This document shows positions 24,436 to 32,453 of a stretch of DNA of 37,051 nt, piece after piece (position 1 is the stretch's first letter; every line of letters starts with the position of its first letter). The notes under the pieces are model-generated. The model had not been told where the DNA came from. It was given only the letters and a program-made list of their open reading frames with translations, and ran no database searches. This stretch comes from Calditrichales bacterium. GTDB lineage: Bacteria; Calditrichota; Calditrichia; Calditrichales; J004. The stretch covers positions 1 through 37,051 of the forward strand of contig WGCN01000054.1 in assembly GCA_015493745.1 (NCBI GenBank), in the 5' to 3' direction. Made by a program: the position numbers and the translations under genes.

Positions 24436-26778
24436 TTAGTAGTTATAATATGAATATTTATAGTTGTCTTTTTTCATATCCAGCTCGGCACAATTGAGAA
24501 TAATGCCGAACAGATGATTTTGAAAGTTTTTGTATTCGGCCAGTTTGGCTTTAACATCTTCCACATTGGTCTTACCGGCGCGGATGACAAACAGACCCTG
24601 ATCCACATACTTGGAAAGCACAATGGAATCGGCCGTAACCATGATGGGCGGGGTGTCCACAATTAAAAAGCCGAAACGCTCACCCATAAATTTAAAAACC
24701 TCGGCCGCCCTTTGGGTGCCCAGAATTTCCGACGGGTTGGGTACGGCCATGCCGCTGCTCATCAAATAAAGATTGGGAATATGCGTTTGCTGAATCACCT
24801 TGCGGATATTCTCATCGGTAATATCGGCATTGCTGTAAAGAAAATCGGCCAAACCGGGTTTTTTATTACAGGCAAAGGAGCTATGCAACACACCGCGTCT
24901 TAAATCGGCATCCACCAACAGGGTGGGGATTTTTTGCTGGGCAAAGGTAATAGCCAGGTTTCCGGCATTCAGCGACTTGCCCTCACTGGGGTTCAGTGAC
25001 GTGACAAACAGAGAACGGTTGCGTTTTTCTTCATTGTTAAACAACAACTGTGTACGCAGACTACGGTAGGCCTCCCCCATGGGCGTTGGCGAGTAATCGG
25101 CCGTAACCAGCTTGGGGTCGATACGCTTGGATTTGTCAAACAACTCCGGGTCGATATCTTTTTCCGATCCGACCACGGGAATTTTAGCCACCACGCGGAT
25201 GGGTACCGCTTTTTCCAGTTCATCGGTGGTGCGTACCGTTTTGTCAAAAAAGTCTACCACCAGCACAAACCCCACACTCAGGCCGAAGCCCATGATAAAG
25301 GCGATCATGCCATATTTCAGGAACAGTCCCAGTTTTCCGGCCGTGGGGGGCACCACGGCGGGATCCAGTACGATGATATCGCCCACTTCCACCGCATCGG
25401 CCACCTTGGCCTGATTAAACCGTACCAGCAGCGAGGAGTAGACCTGATCCGCCACATTTCTTTTACGCTGCAGCTCGGCATATTCCAGTTCCTTGGCCGG
25501 TAAACGTTGAATTTTCAACTGCTGACTGCGAACCTGCGTATCAAAACTTTTTATACGCTCATCATACTGTTTTTCCACATTGCCGGCGGTGAGCAACACC
25601 TTTTGTTCCAACTGGTTCAGTTTCTTTTTATTTTCCAGCAACACCGGATGTCCCGGAGCGTAGGAAGATTCCAGCCGCATACGTTCTTCATTCAGGGTGG
25701 CAAACTCGGCCGCCAAAGCCGGCACGGTTGCCGGGCCGTTTACCGCCAGCCAGGAAAGCAGCTCACTGAGTACGGAATATTTTTCATCCGCGGCCGCCTT
25801 ATTCAAGCGCTGAATAATAGCCTGTAATTCATATTTCTTATTGTTTAATTCGATCTTTTGCGACTCGATGGTGGAAATGTTGGTGATGGTGCCCGCGGCA
25901 TCTCCGGCCAGCCCCACGTAGGGGTTACGCTGACGGAACTGTTTCAGCTCATCGGTGGCGATGTCCAGTTCCTGCTTGGCCTGCTCAAGCTGGGTGGTTA
26001 AAATGCCCAACACTTCACGGGTGTGATACTTTTTAAAATCAAGATTTTGCAAGACAAACTGATCCACCAGCACGTTGAGTGTTTCGGTGATATACACGGG
26101 GTCGGCACCGGTGATTTTTATTTCCATCAGCGTACGCAAGCGGTTTTTAAAATTGGGAGCCAGGGCCAGCCTTAAAATTTCAACCGCCTTAGCCTCTTTT
26201 AGCAGCTTGTAGGCCAGTTCGTCATGGGTTTTCCAGTAACCGGGCTTTATGTACAGGGTCGCTCCGCCATAGGATATCTGGTTGTTTTCCGGTATGGAAG
26301 TTTCCAGAACCACCTGATCCTCTATGGTTTTCTGCGGGTTGGTGAAGTAGAGTTTTAATACATTATTCACCTTTTCGATTCTGTAGTTCCCATACTTCAA
26401 ATCTTTTTCCAGACGTACGGAATCTATGACCGAATAACGCGGCTGCCCTTTTACCTGAAACTGATAATCGGTATGGGCCACTACCCGTTTTAAAAAGGAG
26501 CGACTCATCAACACACCCAGCTTACTGTCGTTTTCCTGACGGCCGCGGGCATTCATGCCGGACAGGGCGCGTTTGTCATCAAATTGCAGCAACGCCGTGG
26601 TGCTGTATAGCTGCTGCGGACCAAAATGGAGGGCAGCGGCAAAAACCACGATAAAGGTCACCGCAAAAACGGCCAGTAACGTCCACTTTTTCCTTTTGAA
26701 TAAACGGATATATTTTTTTATGTCAAACGAACTATCCGAACCTGTCATCGGCGCGTTCGATCCTTGATTGTTTTGCAT
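24436..26778 (-). CDS. Wzc-type polysaccharide co-polymerase and tyrosine autokinase
   Basis: A 780-residue inner-membrane protein. It has an N-terminal Wzz-like part with a membrane helix at about 33-51, a long periplasmic coiled-coil region, a GNVR-type motif (AKELEYAELQRKRNVADQVYSSLL) before the second membrane helix, and a cytoplasmic BY-kinase domain. The kinase has Walker A SLNPSEGKS (594-602), Walker A' LLVDADLRR (D623) and Walker B FLIVDTPP (D708). The C-terminus ends in a tyrosine cluster (Y773, 775, 777, 778, 780), the autophosphorylation site of the family. It controls chain length and couples to the Wza-like exporter encoded 11 bases upstream. GAGG lies five bases before the ATG. 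The gene is followed by an intrinsic terminator. Confidence 0.94.
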   Translation of the reverse strand: MQNNQGSNAPMTGSDSSFDIKKYIRLFKRKKWTLLAVFAVTFIVVFAAALHFGPQQLYSTTALLQFDDKRALSGMNARGRQENDSKLGVLMSRSFLKRVVAHTDYQFQVKGQPRYSVIDSVRLEKDLKYGNYRIEKVNNVLKLYFTNPQKTIEDQVVLETSIPENNQISYGGATLYIKPGYWKTHDELAYKLLKEAKAVEILRLALAPNFKNRLRTLMEIKITGADPVYITETLNVLVDQFVLQNLDFKKYHTREVLGILTTQLEQAKQELDIATDELKQFRQRNPYVGLAGDAAGTITNISTIESQKIELNNKKYELQAIIQRLNKAAADEKYSVLSELLSWLAVNGPATVPALAAEFATLNEERMRLESSYAPGHPVLLENKKKLNQLEQKVLLTAGNVEKQYDERIKSFDTQVRSQQLKIQRLPAKELEYAELQRKRNVADQVYSSLLVRFNQAKVADAVEVGDIIVLDPAVVPPTAGKLGLFLKYGMIAFIMGFGLSVGFVLVVDFFDKTVRTTDELEKAVPIRVVAKIPVVGSEKDIDPELFDKSKRIDPKLVTADYSPTPMGEAYRSLRTQLLFNNEEKRNRSLFVTSLNPSEGKSLNAGNLAITFAQQKIPTLLVDADLRRGVLHSSFACNKKPGLADFLYSNADITDENIRKVIQQTHIPNLYLMSSGMAVPNPSEILGTQRAAEVFKFMGERFGFLIVDTPPIMVTADSIVLSKYVDQGLFVIRAGKTNVEDVKAKLAEYKNFQNHLFGIILNCAELDMKKDNYKYSYYNY

Positions 26779-26789
26779 ATGGGCCTCGG

Positions 26790-27464
26790 CTATCTAACGG
26801 TTCTAAGAAGAATTTGATCTCTCTGATACGTGTTGTACAGTGTCCACACGGTGGCGGTAAGGGTTAAAATCGGCATCACATCGCGGATGGCATCCCAGAT
26901 GGTGCGGGCATCGGGCGAGGGTGTCCACAACTGATCACCCGATTTAAAGCCCATGGCCCGCAGGGAGGTGCCCCGCTCAAAAAAGGGGGTGACATCATCG
27001 TCCGGTTCATCATGCATGCGCTGCCACCTCATCTCTTCGATACCGTCCTCCAGCAAGGTGCCGCCGGCCATATAGACAACATCCCATAAGGAGTTATCTA
27101 TATCCACATAATAGAGACCGGGCCGGATAAAGCCCCCGAGTACGCTCACCCGTACCATCGGTTTCACATAAACATTGGGATATTTCAGATAAATTTTAAA
27201 TGTTTTTTTCAGATATTCGGATAAGTCCCGTGCGGTCATATCCGTCACTTTAATTTTGCCGACAATGGGAAACTCGGCATAACCACGGTCATCGATGGCA
27301 AACACCTGATTGAGGAATGAATTGCTATCGGGGAAGGTGCTGACATAGATGCCGTCCCCCGGATGGAAGGGCTTGGCGGCGGAACTCCCCTGAAAGGCCG
27401 ACAACGGTGCCGTGCCTAAAAATGTAAGTATAAAAAAGAACAATATCTTATGCTTAGTATTCAT
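26790..27464 (-). CDS. Wza-type polysaccharide export protein
   Basis: A 224-residue protein with a signal peptide (FFFILTFLGTAPLSA). It has a polysaccharide export domain (FHPGDGIYVSTFPDSN, AEFPIVGKIKVTDMTARDLSEYLKK, YLKYPNVYVKPM) and one SLBB-like beta-grasp unit (VRVSVLGGFIRPGLYYVDIDNSLWDVVYMAGG). The C-terminus has a hydrophobic segment (VMPILTLTATVWTLYNTYQ) that could be an outer-membrane-spanning helix as in Wza. No lipobox cysteine is present, unlike E. coli Wza, and it is shorter (one SLBB rather than two or three). It would form the outer-membrane exit channel together with the kinase encoded next. It follows the STAS-domain gene by 18 bases. Confidence 0.9.
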   Translation of the reverse strand: MNTKHKILFFFILTFLGTAPLSAFQGSSAAKPFHPGDGIYVSTFPDSNSFLNQVFAIDDRGYAEFPIVGKIKVTDMTARDLSEYLKKTFKIYLKYPNVYVKPMVRVSVLGGFIRPGLYYVDIDNSLWDVVYMAGGTLLEDGIEEMRWQRMHDEPDDDVTPFFERGTSLRAMGFKSGDQLWTPSPDARTIWDAIRDVMPILTLTATVWTLYNTYQRDQILLRTVR

Positions 27465-27482
27465 CTCTTCTACCTGTTAAGG

Positions 27483-28298
27483 TTAACATGACCTGTAAAA
27501 TCTATATCTTTTTTCACGCGTATTAAGATCCAGCATTTTCAACAAGCGCCACAACTTAAAAATACTGACCCGGGTATGTCCGAACTGCTCATGTTTCAAA
27601 ATACGCTTTATTTGCCAGGGCGATACCAAAGGGTTTTCGGCAACGACCTTTTTAATCTTTTCGGTTAACGGCAGTTCTTCCAGTTTCACATCCTGCCGTT
27701 CCAGGGGATCAAAAACCGCTCCGGACACCTTAAATTCCTTGACCGGCGCCGTTGTGCTGGGCACCAGTTCAATCACATCGGCCGTCTCTTTGTCCGTTTC
27801 CCGCGGTGTTTCTTCTCCCGTTTCTTCCGCCGGGCTTTCCTCGATATGAATCTCTTCATGGCGGGCGGGTTCCCGGCTCTGCTCGGGCATGGTGACGCCA
27901 GCCTGTTCGCCCTCGGTCATATCCAGAATATCCTCGGTGGCGTCAAAAGCGGCGGCGGCTTCTTCCACGGTGGCGTAATCTTCCAGAATGTGGTAGAACT
28001 CCAGCATGTTAAAAACATCGGCAATCTCGGAATCCATACGGGCCAGCTTAATATCGCCGCCGTTTTCACGGAAGCGCTTAACCTCGCCCACAAAAATGCC
28101 CCAGCCGGCGCTGCTCATGTAGTTGAGTTCCTTGAAATCCACAATCACCTTAAATACCTGGCTTTCAAGAATATCCTCAAACATCTTTTCCAACTGATAG
28201 CTGTTTGTCTGATCTACATGGCCACCCAGTTCAACGATCATAATTTCACCGTTCTTATCGGCAAATTTGGAATCGATTTGTATCTGTGTTTGACTCAT
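27483..28298 (-). CDS. STAS-domain protein with C-terminal helix-turn-helix-like segment
   Basis: A 271-residue protein. Residues 1-115 form a STAS (anti-sigma-factor antagonist) domain with VIVDFKELNYMSSAGWGIFVGE, where S63 aligns with the phosphorylated serine of SpoIIAA. Residues 120-180 are an acidic, Glu/Thr-rich linker. Residues 211-271 are basic and predicted as three helices (TEKIKKVVAENP, SPWQIKRILKHEQ, SIFKLWRLLKMLD) followed by REKRYRFYRS, which resembles a DNA-binding winged helix or transposase-type HTH. This suggests a partner-switching regulator that binds nucleic acid directly. It sits between the sugar transferase and export genes. A perfect 16-bp palindrome lies about 83 bases before its start. 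The STAS call is firm; DNA binding is inference. Confidence 0.82.
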   Translation of the reverse strand: MSQTQIQIDSKFADKNGEIMIVELGGHVDQTNSYQLEKMFEDILESQVFKVIVDFKELNYMSSAGWGIFVGEVKRFRENGGDIKLARMDSEIADVFNMLEFYHILEDYATVEEAAAAFDATEDILDMTEGEQAGVTMPEQSREPARHEEIHIEESPAEETGEETPRETDKETADVIELVPSTTAPVKEFKVSGAVFDPLERQDVKLEELPLTEKIKKVVAENPLVSPWQIKRILKHEQFGHTRVSIFKLWRLLKMLDLNTREKRYRFYRSC

Positions 28299-28316
28299 AA
28301 GGCTTTCTTCTTTTGA

Positions 28317-28322
28317 ATTATA
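28317..28322 (-). promoter_or_regulatory. TATAAT box before the STAS-HTH gene
   Basis: A perfect TATAAT on the minus strand lies 19 bases before the ATG. A TTGACG stands only 13 bases upstream, too close for a standard -35, and the hexamer at the right distance is poor. If used, it gives a very short leader, so the call is weak. Confidence 0.25.
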
Positions 28323-28380
28323 TACAGCTTCGCCACGTCAAGTGTAATTTTATGCAAACCACACCGAGAAATATGCTTGC

Positions 28381-28396
28381 TTTTAGTGCACTAAAA
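28381..28396. promoter_or_regulatory. Perfect 16-bp palindrome, candidate operator
   Basis: TTTTAGTGCACTAAAA reads the same on both strands. It lies in the 179-base gap between the sugar transferase gene and the STAS-HTH gene, in AT-rich DNA that could hold a promoter. A symmetrical site suits a dimeric DNA-binding protein; the neighbouring HTH-like protein is the obvious candidate. No T-run follows, and the sequence is too symmetrical for a typical mRNA hairpin with a loop. Confidence 0.5.
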
Positions 28397-28477
28397 TTCG
28401 CCATTTCCGTTCATATAATTAATTTTTATTTGAATAATTTGACAGGATTGGTTTGGTATTATTGCCGGGAAAGGCGC

Positions 28478-29464
28478 CTATTGCCCTTCACCCAGCAAAA
28501 CAACAAAGATTGTTTTCCAAAGTATTTTCAGGTTCATCTTAATGGAATCGGCATGCTCAATGTATTCGATGTCGCATCTGATTTTTTCCTTAACATCTTC
28601 CAGCGTTTCATCATACCCCACGGTCACCTGAGCCAGCCCCGTTACCCCCGGCTTGACCTTTAAGCGCTTGGTATACATGGGAATCTGCTTTTTAAAGGAT
28701 TCCACAAAAAAGGGCCGTTCCGGACGCGGACCGATAAAGCTCATATCCCCCTTGAGGATATTCATCAACTGGGGCAATTCATCGATGCGGGTTTTACGCA
28801 TAAAGCGGCCCACCTTGGTAATGCGCGGGTCTTCCTTTTGCGCCCAGACCGGGCCGGAGAGCTTCTCGGCGTCCTGAACCATGGAGCGAAATTTATAGAC
28901 CGAAAAGATTTTGCCGTTTTTACCCACCCGTTGCTGACTGTAAAAAATGGTACCGGGTGATTCCAGCCGAATGGCCAGGGCCACCAGGGCAAAGAAAGGC
29001 AACAATAAGACAATCAAGATCAGGGCAAACACAAAATCAAAAATACGGCGGAAACCAAATTCCTTGGCCGACAGAACGTCGCGAATAACGTCATGCACCA
29101 CATGCTTATAGGCGTCGTCATAAGCGTCGGTCACCACGCGATAGCTGACCTGGGCATGTTTGCAAACGGCTATGATCTTTGAAAGAAAATGTTTTTCACC
29201 GGGGGCGAGAACGATCAACACCTCATCGATATTCAGGGCGTCGATTTTAGCTTCAAACTCAGCCAGACCGCCAACGACGGGGACGTTTTTATAAAAGCTG
29301 TCTTCCTGCATGCCGTCGGGCCGGATAAAGCCCTGCACGTTGAAACCCAATGCCGGAGAACCCAATATTCTGTCGTAAAGGCTGGCCGCTTCATTATTCC
29401 AACCGACGATCAGAATATTTTTATATTTTCGCGATGATTTTTCCAATGCCGCTTCTGCAAGCAA
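28478..29464 (-). CDS. Polyprenyl-phosphate sugar-1-phosphate transferase (initiating transferase), short form
   Basis: A 328-residue enzyme that starts the lipid-linked repeat by moving a sugar-1-phosphate onto undecaprenyl phosphate. It has a Rossmann-like domain (KNILIVGWNNEAASLYDRIL, 15-34), a membrane segment (about 142-166), then the bacterial sugar transferase core: QQRVGKNGKIFSVYKFRSM, TRIDELPQLMNILKGDMSF, IGPRPER (244-250) and KPGVTGLAQVT. The start is TTG at 29464, preceded by AAAGGAG with six-base spacing. Full-length relatives (WcaJ/PssY type) carry four or five further membrane helices before the Rossmann-like domain; these are missing here and not encoded upstream. As the first gene of the locus it probably marks the operon start. 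Sugar specificity is unknown. Confidence 0.92.
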   Translation of the reverse strand: MLAEAALEKSSRKYKNILIVGWNNEAASLYDRILGSPALGFNVQGFIRPDGMQEDSFYKNVPVVGGLAEFEAKIDALNIDEVLIVLAPGEKHFLSKIIAVCKHAQVSYRVVTDAYDDAYKHVVHDVIRDVLSAKEFGFRRIFDFVFALILIVLLLPFFALVALAIRLESPGTIFYSQQRVGKNGKIFSVYKFRSMVQDAEKLSGPVWAQKEDPRITKVGRFMRKTRIDELPQLMNILKGDMSFIGPRPERPFFVESFKKQIPMYTKRLKVKPGVTGLAQVTVGYDETLEDVKEKIRCDIEYIEHADSIKMNLKILWKTIFVVLLGEGQ

Positions 29465-29564
29465 GGTATTCTCCTTTATTTCAGCTTACGTCCGTATAAA
29501 TGCAGGTGCAATAATAAGGATTATCGGCGCAAAGTCGTTGTGTTTTACATCAAAATTGAAGTTT

Positions 29565-29592
29565 ATATTAAATATTAATCAAACAATGTAAA
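29565..29592 (-). promoter_or_regulatory. Candidate promoter for the polysaccharide operon
   Basis: On the minus strand TTTACA (29587-29592) and TAATAT (29565-29570) are 16 bases apart, about 100 bases before the TTG start of the sugar transferase. The region is very AT-rich, so chance matches are likely. Confidence 0.3.
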
Positions 29593-29617
29593 AATAATGC
29601 GTTACGGATGGGGACAT

Positions 29618-29636
29618 GGGCCCGGATAACGGGCCC
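29618..29636 (-). terminator. Hairpin after frr, possible terminator
   Basis: GGGCCCG and CGGGCCC form a perfect seven-base stem with a five-base loop, six bases past the frr stop. No T-run follows on the minus strand; on the plus strand the DNA after it is T-rich but no plus-strand gene ends there. It may slow or end transcription of the rpsB-frr operon before the polysaccharide promoter. Confidence 0.4.
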
Positions 29637-29641
29637 GGATT

Positions 29642-30202
29642 TTATATTTCGAGTACTTCTTTTTCCTTGGCTTCCAGAATGGCCTCGATCTTTTTAATAT
29701 GCTTATCGGTGATCTCCTGAATACGATCCAGCTCCACGCTCAGTTCATCTTCGGAAATCTCATTGTTCTTGTGCAGCTTTTTTAAATGATCGTTGGCGTC
29801 GCGGCGGATATTGCGTACGGCCACGCGGGCATCCTCGCCAAATTTTTTCACCAGTTTCACCAGATCCTTGCGCCGCTCCTCGCTTAATTGCGGGATGGGA
29901 ATACGAATCATCGTACCGTCATTGGAGGGGTTAAGACCCAGATCGGCCTTTTGGATCGCCCTTTCGATTTCCGCTAACAGGGACTTCTCCCAGGGCTGAA
30001 CCACCAAAAGACGCGGTTCCGGCGCCGAAACGTTGGAAGCCTGATTTAAAGGTACCATCTGACCATAGTAATCCACTTTTACCGTATCCAGCAAAGCGGG
30101 TGTGGCCCGGCCGGTTCTGACCTTGGCCAGTTCATGATGCAGGGAATCTATGGTTTTGTCCATACGTGTTTGCGCATCCGCAAAAATCTCTTGCTGATTC
30201 AT
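29642..30202 (-). CDS. frr: Ribosome recycling factor
   Basis: A 186-residue protein matching ribosome recycling factor along its whole length: RMDKTIDSLHHELAKVRTGRATPALLD near the start, VSAPEPRLLVVQPWEKSLL in the beta domain, and RIPIPQLSEERRKDLVKLVKKFGEDARVAVRNIRRDAN in the three-helix body. With EF-G it splits the post-termination ribosome. Length is standard (185 in E. coli). GGGGG lies close before the ATG, overlapping the end of pyrH, whose TAG stop is three bases upstream. It is the last gene of the rpsB-tsf-pyrH-frr operon, the usual bacterial order. Confidence 0.98.
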   Translation of the reverse strand: MNQQEIFADAQTRMDKTIDSLHHELAKVRTGRATPALLDTVKVDYYGQMVPLNQASNVSAPEPRLLVVQPWEKSLLAEIERAIQKADLGLNPSNDGTMIRIPIPQLSEERRKDLVKLVKKFGEDARVAVRNIRRDANDHLKKLHKNNEISEDELSVELDRIQEITDKHIKKIEAILEAKEKEVLEI

Positions 30203-30205
30203 CTT

Positions 30206-30919
30206 CTACCCCCGTACTATTGTTCCTATTTTTTCACCGTTCACCACACGTTGCAGGTTGCCCGGTGTATCAAAATTAAAGACCATGACCGGCATACGGT
30301 TATCCATGGCCAGGGAAATAGCGGTTGTATCCATCACCTTAAGACCTTTGTTCAGCACATCCATATAGCTTAAACGGTCAAATTTAACGGCGTCGGTCAC
30401 CTTTTCAGGATCGGCGCTGTAAACACCATCCACACGGGTACCCTTTAAAATAACATCCGCTTTAACCTCGATGGCTCTGAGCACACCGGCCGTATCGGTA
30501 GTAAAATAAGGATTTCCCGTACCCGCTCCAAATATTACCACCCGTCCTTTTTCCAGATGGCGGATGGCTTTATCGCGGATATAGGGTTCGGCAAACACGG
30601 GCATGGGCGCGGCGGTCATCACACGGGCCGGAATTTCCCGCCGGTTCAACACATCACGCAGAGCCAGGGCATTGATTATCGTGGCCAACATGCCCATATG
30701 GTCGGCGGTTACCCGATCCATGGCCTCGGCATTGGCCGAAAGGCCGCGAAAGATATTTCCACCGCCAATTACGATGGCCACCTGCACACCCGCTTCACGG
30801 GCGGTGGCCACTTCGTTGGCAAAATGTTCCAAAATAGCGGGCGCGATACCATGTTTTTGCGCGCCCGCCAGAGATTCTCCGCTTAATTTAAGCAAAATTC
30901 GTTTATACGCTAAAGACAT
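30206..30919 (-). CDS. pyrH: Uridylate kinase
   Basis: A 237-residue bacterial UMP kinase of the amino-acid-kinase fold. It has [13 protein letters not shown] (phosphate-binding lysine), [34 protein letters not shown] (UMP site) and [17 protein letters not shown] (ATP site). It converts UMP to UDP and supplies precursors both for RNA and, through UDP-sugars, for the nearby polysaccharide locus. Length is standard (241 in E. coli). It starts six bases after the tsf stop, with GGAG inside the end of tsf. Confidence 0.98.
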   Translation of the reverse strand: MSLAYKRILLKLSGESLAGAQKHGIAPAILEHFANEVATAREAGVQVAIVIGGGNIFRGLSANAEAMDRVTADHMGMLATIINALALRDVLNRREIPARVMTAAPMPVFAEPYIRDKAIRHLEKGRVVIFGAGTGNPYFTTDTAGVLRAIEVKADVILKGTRVDGVYSADPEKVTDAVKFDRLSYMDVLNKGLKVMDTTAISLAMDNRMPVMVFNFDTPGNLQRVVNGEKIGTIVRG

Positions 30920-30925
30920 AAAAGC

Positions 30926-31522
30926 TTATTCTCCGATACGGAAACGGGCAAAGCGTTTAATCGTTATGTTTTCACCCACCTTGGCGATGGTTTCCGTCAA
31001 CAGGTCTTTAATGGTTTTGTCGGGATCCTTCACATAAGGCTGCTCCATCAACACGATTTCCGAGTAATATTTCTCGACACGGCCCTGGGCAATCTTCTCG
31101 ATAATATGATCGGGTTTCCCCTGCTGTTTGGCCTGCTCGGTATAAATCTGAATTTCTTTGTCAATGATGTTCTGATCCACCTCTTCACGCTTTACGGCCA
31201 GCGGATTGGTGGCGGCCACATGCATGGCCACATTGCGGGCAAAATCCTTGAAATCATCGGTATTGGAAACAAAGTCGGTTTCGCAATTGACTTCCACCAG
31301 TACCCCCAGCTTGCTGCCGGGATGAATGTACGCCTCAACCACGCCTTCCTTGGCTTCGCGATGGGCCCGTTTTTCAGCCTTGGCCACACCGGACTTACGT
31401 AACACTTCAATGGCTTTTTCCATATCGCCGTCGGTTTCCGTAAGCGCTTTTTTACAATCCATCATGCCCACGCCTGTTTTTTCGCGCAGTTCTTTTACCA
31501 TTGCAGCGGTAATCGTTGCCAT
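30926..31522 (-). CDS. tsf: Elongation factor Ts, short form
   Basis: A 198-residue EF-Ts, the nucleotide exchange factor for EF-Tu. It has the N-terminal UBA-like part with KTGVGMMDCKKALTETDGDMEKAIEVLR, the KAEKRAHREAKEGVV strand and the EF-Tu-contacting VNCETDFVSNTDDFKDFARN. It is about 85 residues shorter than the E. coli protein and resembles the compact Thermus and cyanobacterial forms with one core subdomain; this is a known natural variant, not a truncation. AAGGAG nine bases before the ATG lies inside the end of rpsB. Confidence 0.98.
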   Translation of the reverse strand: MATITAAMVKELREKTGVGMMDCKKALTETDGDMEKAIEVLRKSGVAKAEKRAHREAKEGVVEAYIHPGSKLGVLVEVNCETDFVSNTDDFKDFARNVAMHVAATNPLAVKREEVDQNIIDKEIQIYTEQAKQQGKPDHIIEKIAQGRVEKYYSEIVLMEQPYVKDPDKTIKDLLTETIAKVGENITIKRFARFRIGE

Positions 31523-31525
31523 GAT

Positions 31526-32314
31526 TTAGTTCTCCTTTTTTGTCGTTTTCTTCGGCTTGGCAGCCGTTTTTTCATCGGACCCCGCCTTTTTTTCCTGCTC
31601 GACGGCTTCGGCGATTTCCTTTTCCTGTTTTACTTTTTGACGGGCATCGATGATCACATCGGCCACGCGGCTGATAATCAGACTGATGCTTTTGGCGGCG
31701 TCATCGTTGGCCGGGATAGGATAGTCCACCAATGTGGGATCGCTGTTGGTATCCACCAGGGCGAAAACCGGTATGTTCATTTTACGCGCTTCCTTAAGGG
31801 CGATATGCTCTTTTTTGGTATCGACAATAAAGATGGCGCCCGGCAGACGCTTCATATTTTCAATACCGGAAAGAACGCGGTCAAGCTTCTCTTTTTCCCG
31901 GTCGATGGTTAAACGCTCTTTTTTGGAAATTTTCTCATAGGTACCGTCGGTACTCATGTCCTTGAGGCGCTTAAGATGCTTGATGGAACGCTTGATGGTG
32001 GAAAAGTTGGTCAGCATGCCGCCCAACCAGCGGTGGGTCACATAATACTGATTGCAGCGCTGCGCTTCGCTGGCAATGATCTCCTTGGCCTGTACCTTGG
32101 TACCGACGAAGAGAACGTCATAGCCGTCGAGAACGACTTCACGGATGGCGTCCAGCGCTTTATCCAGGTTGGCCTGGGTCTTTTTAAGATCAATGATATG
32201 AATCCCGTTTTTCTGCATGAAGATATAGGGCTTCATTTTGGGATTCCAACGGCGGGTCAGGTGACCGAAATGTGATCCGGCAGCAAGAAGCTGCTCGAGG
32301 GTAACTGCAGGCAT
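31526..32314 (-). CDS. rpsB: Small ribosomal subunit protein S2
   Basis: A 262-residue S2 protein: VTLEQLLAAGSHFGHLTRRWNPKMKPYIF near the start, IIDLKKTQANLDKALDAI, FVGTKVQAKEII, RWLGGMLTNFSTIKRSIK, PGAIFIVDTKKEHIALKEARKMNIP and a VDTNSDPTLVDYPIPANDDA block. The Lys/Glu-rich tail of about 40 residues makes it slightly longer than the E. coli protein. The frame is open to 32353, but the ATG at 32314 is preceded by AGGAGG at five-base spacing and gives the family's usual N-terminus. It begins a new operon after the rpsI terminator and has a structured leader. Confidence 0.98.
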   Translation of the reverse strand: MPAVTLEQLLAAGSHFGHLTRRWNPKMKPYIFMQKNGIHIIDLKKTQANLDKALDAIREVVLDGYDVLFVGTKVQAKEIIASEAQRCNQYYVTHRWLGGMLTNFSTIKRSIKHLKRLKDMSTDGTYEKISKKERLTIDREKEKLDRVLSGIENMKRLPGAIFIVDTKKEHIALKEARKMNIPVFALVDTNSDPTLVDYPIPANDDAAKSISLIISRVADVIIDARQKVKQEKEIAEAVEQEKKAGSDEKTAAKPKKTTKKEN

Positions 32315-32354
32315 AAATCCTCCTATGTACGGGTTAAACCTCCACCCTGCCAAT

Positions 32355-32388
32355 ACGCGCTATAACCTTGCGGCACCCTATGGCGCGC
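32355..32388 (-). promoter_or_regulatory. Structured leader hairpin before rpsB
   Basis: On the minus strand GCGCGCCATA and TATAGCGCGT can pair over ten positions with one mismatch and one G-U pair, enclosing a 14-base loop. It lies 41-74 bases before the rpsB start, between the rpsI terminator and the rpsB ribosome site. Ribosomal-protein operons are often autoregulated through such leaders by S2 itself in other bacteria; this one matches no motif that I can name. It could instead overlap the promoter. Confidence 0.4.
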
Positions 32389-32414
32389 TAACAGGATGTG
32401 TGTGATATGTAAAC

Positions 32415-32444
32415 GAAAAAAGCCCCGCCAACGGGACGGGACTT
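32415..32444 (-). terminator. Intrinsic terminator after rpsI
   Basis: On the minus strand AAGTCCCGTC pairs with GGCGGGGCTT through a ten-base stem (two G-T pairs) with a five-base loop, followed by TTTTTT. It starts ten bases past the rpsI stop and closes the rplM-rpsI operon. Confidence 0.88.
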
Positions 32445-32453
32445 GTAAAAATT

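Noticed and set aside
28381-28410. Sigma-54 promoter overlapping the palindrome
   Set aside because: On the minus strand a TGGC and a GC are present, but the spacing between the GG and GC elements is 11 rather than 10 bases and the rest of the consensus is poor.
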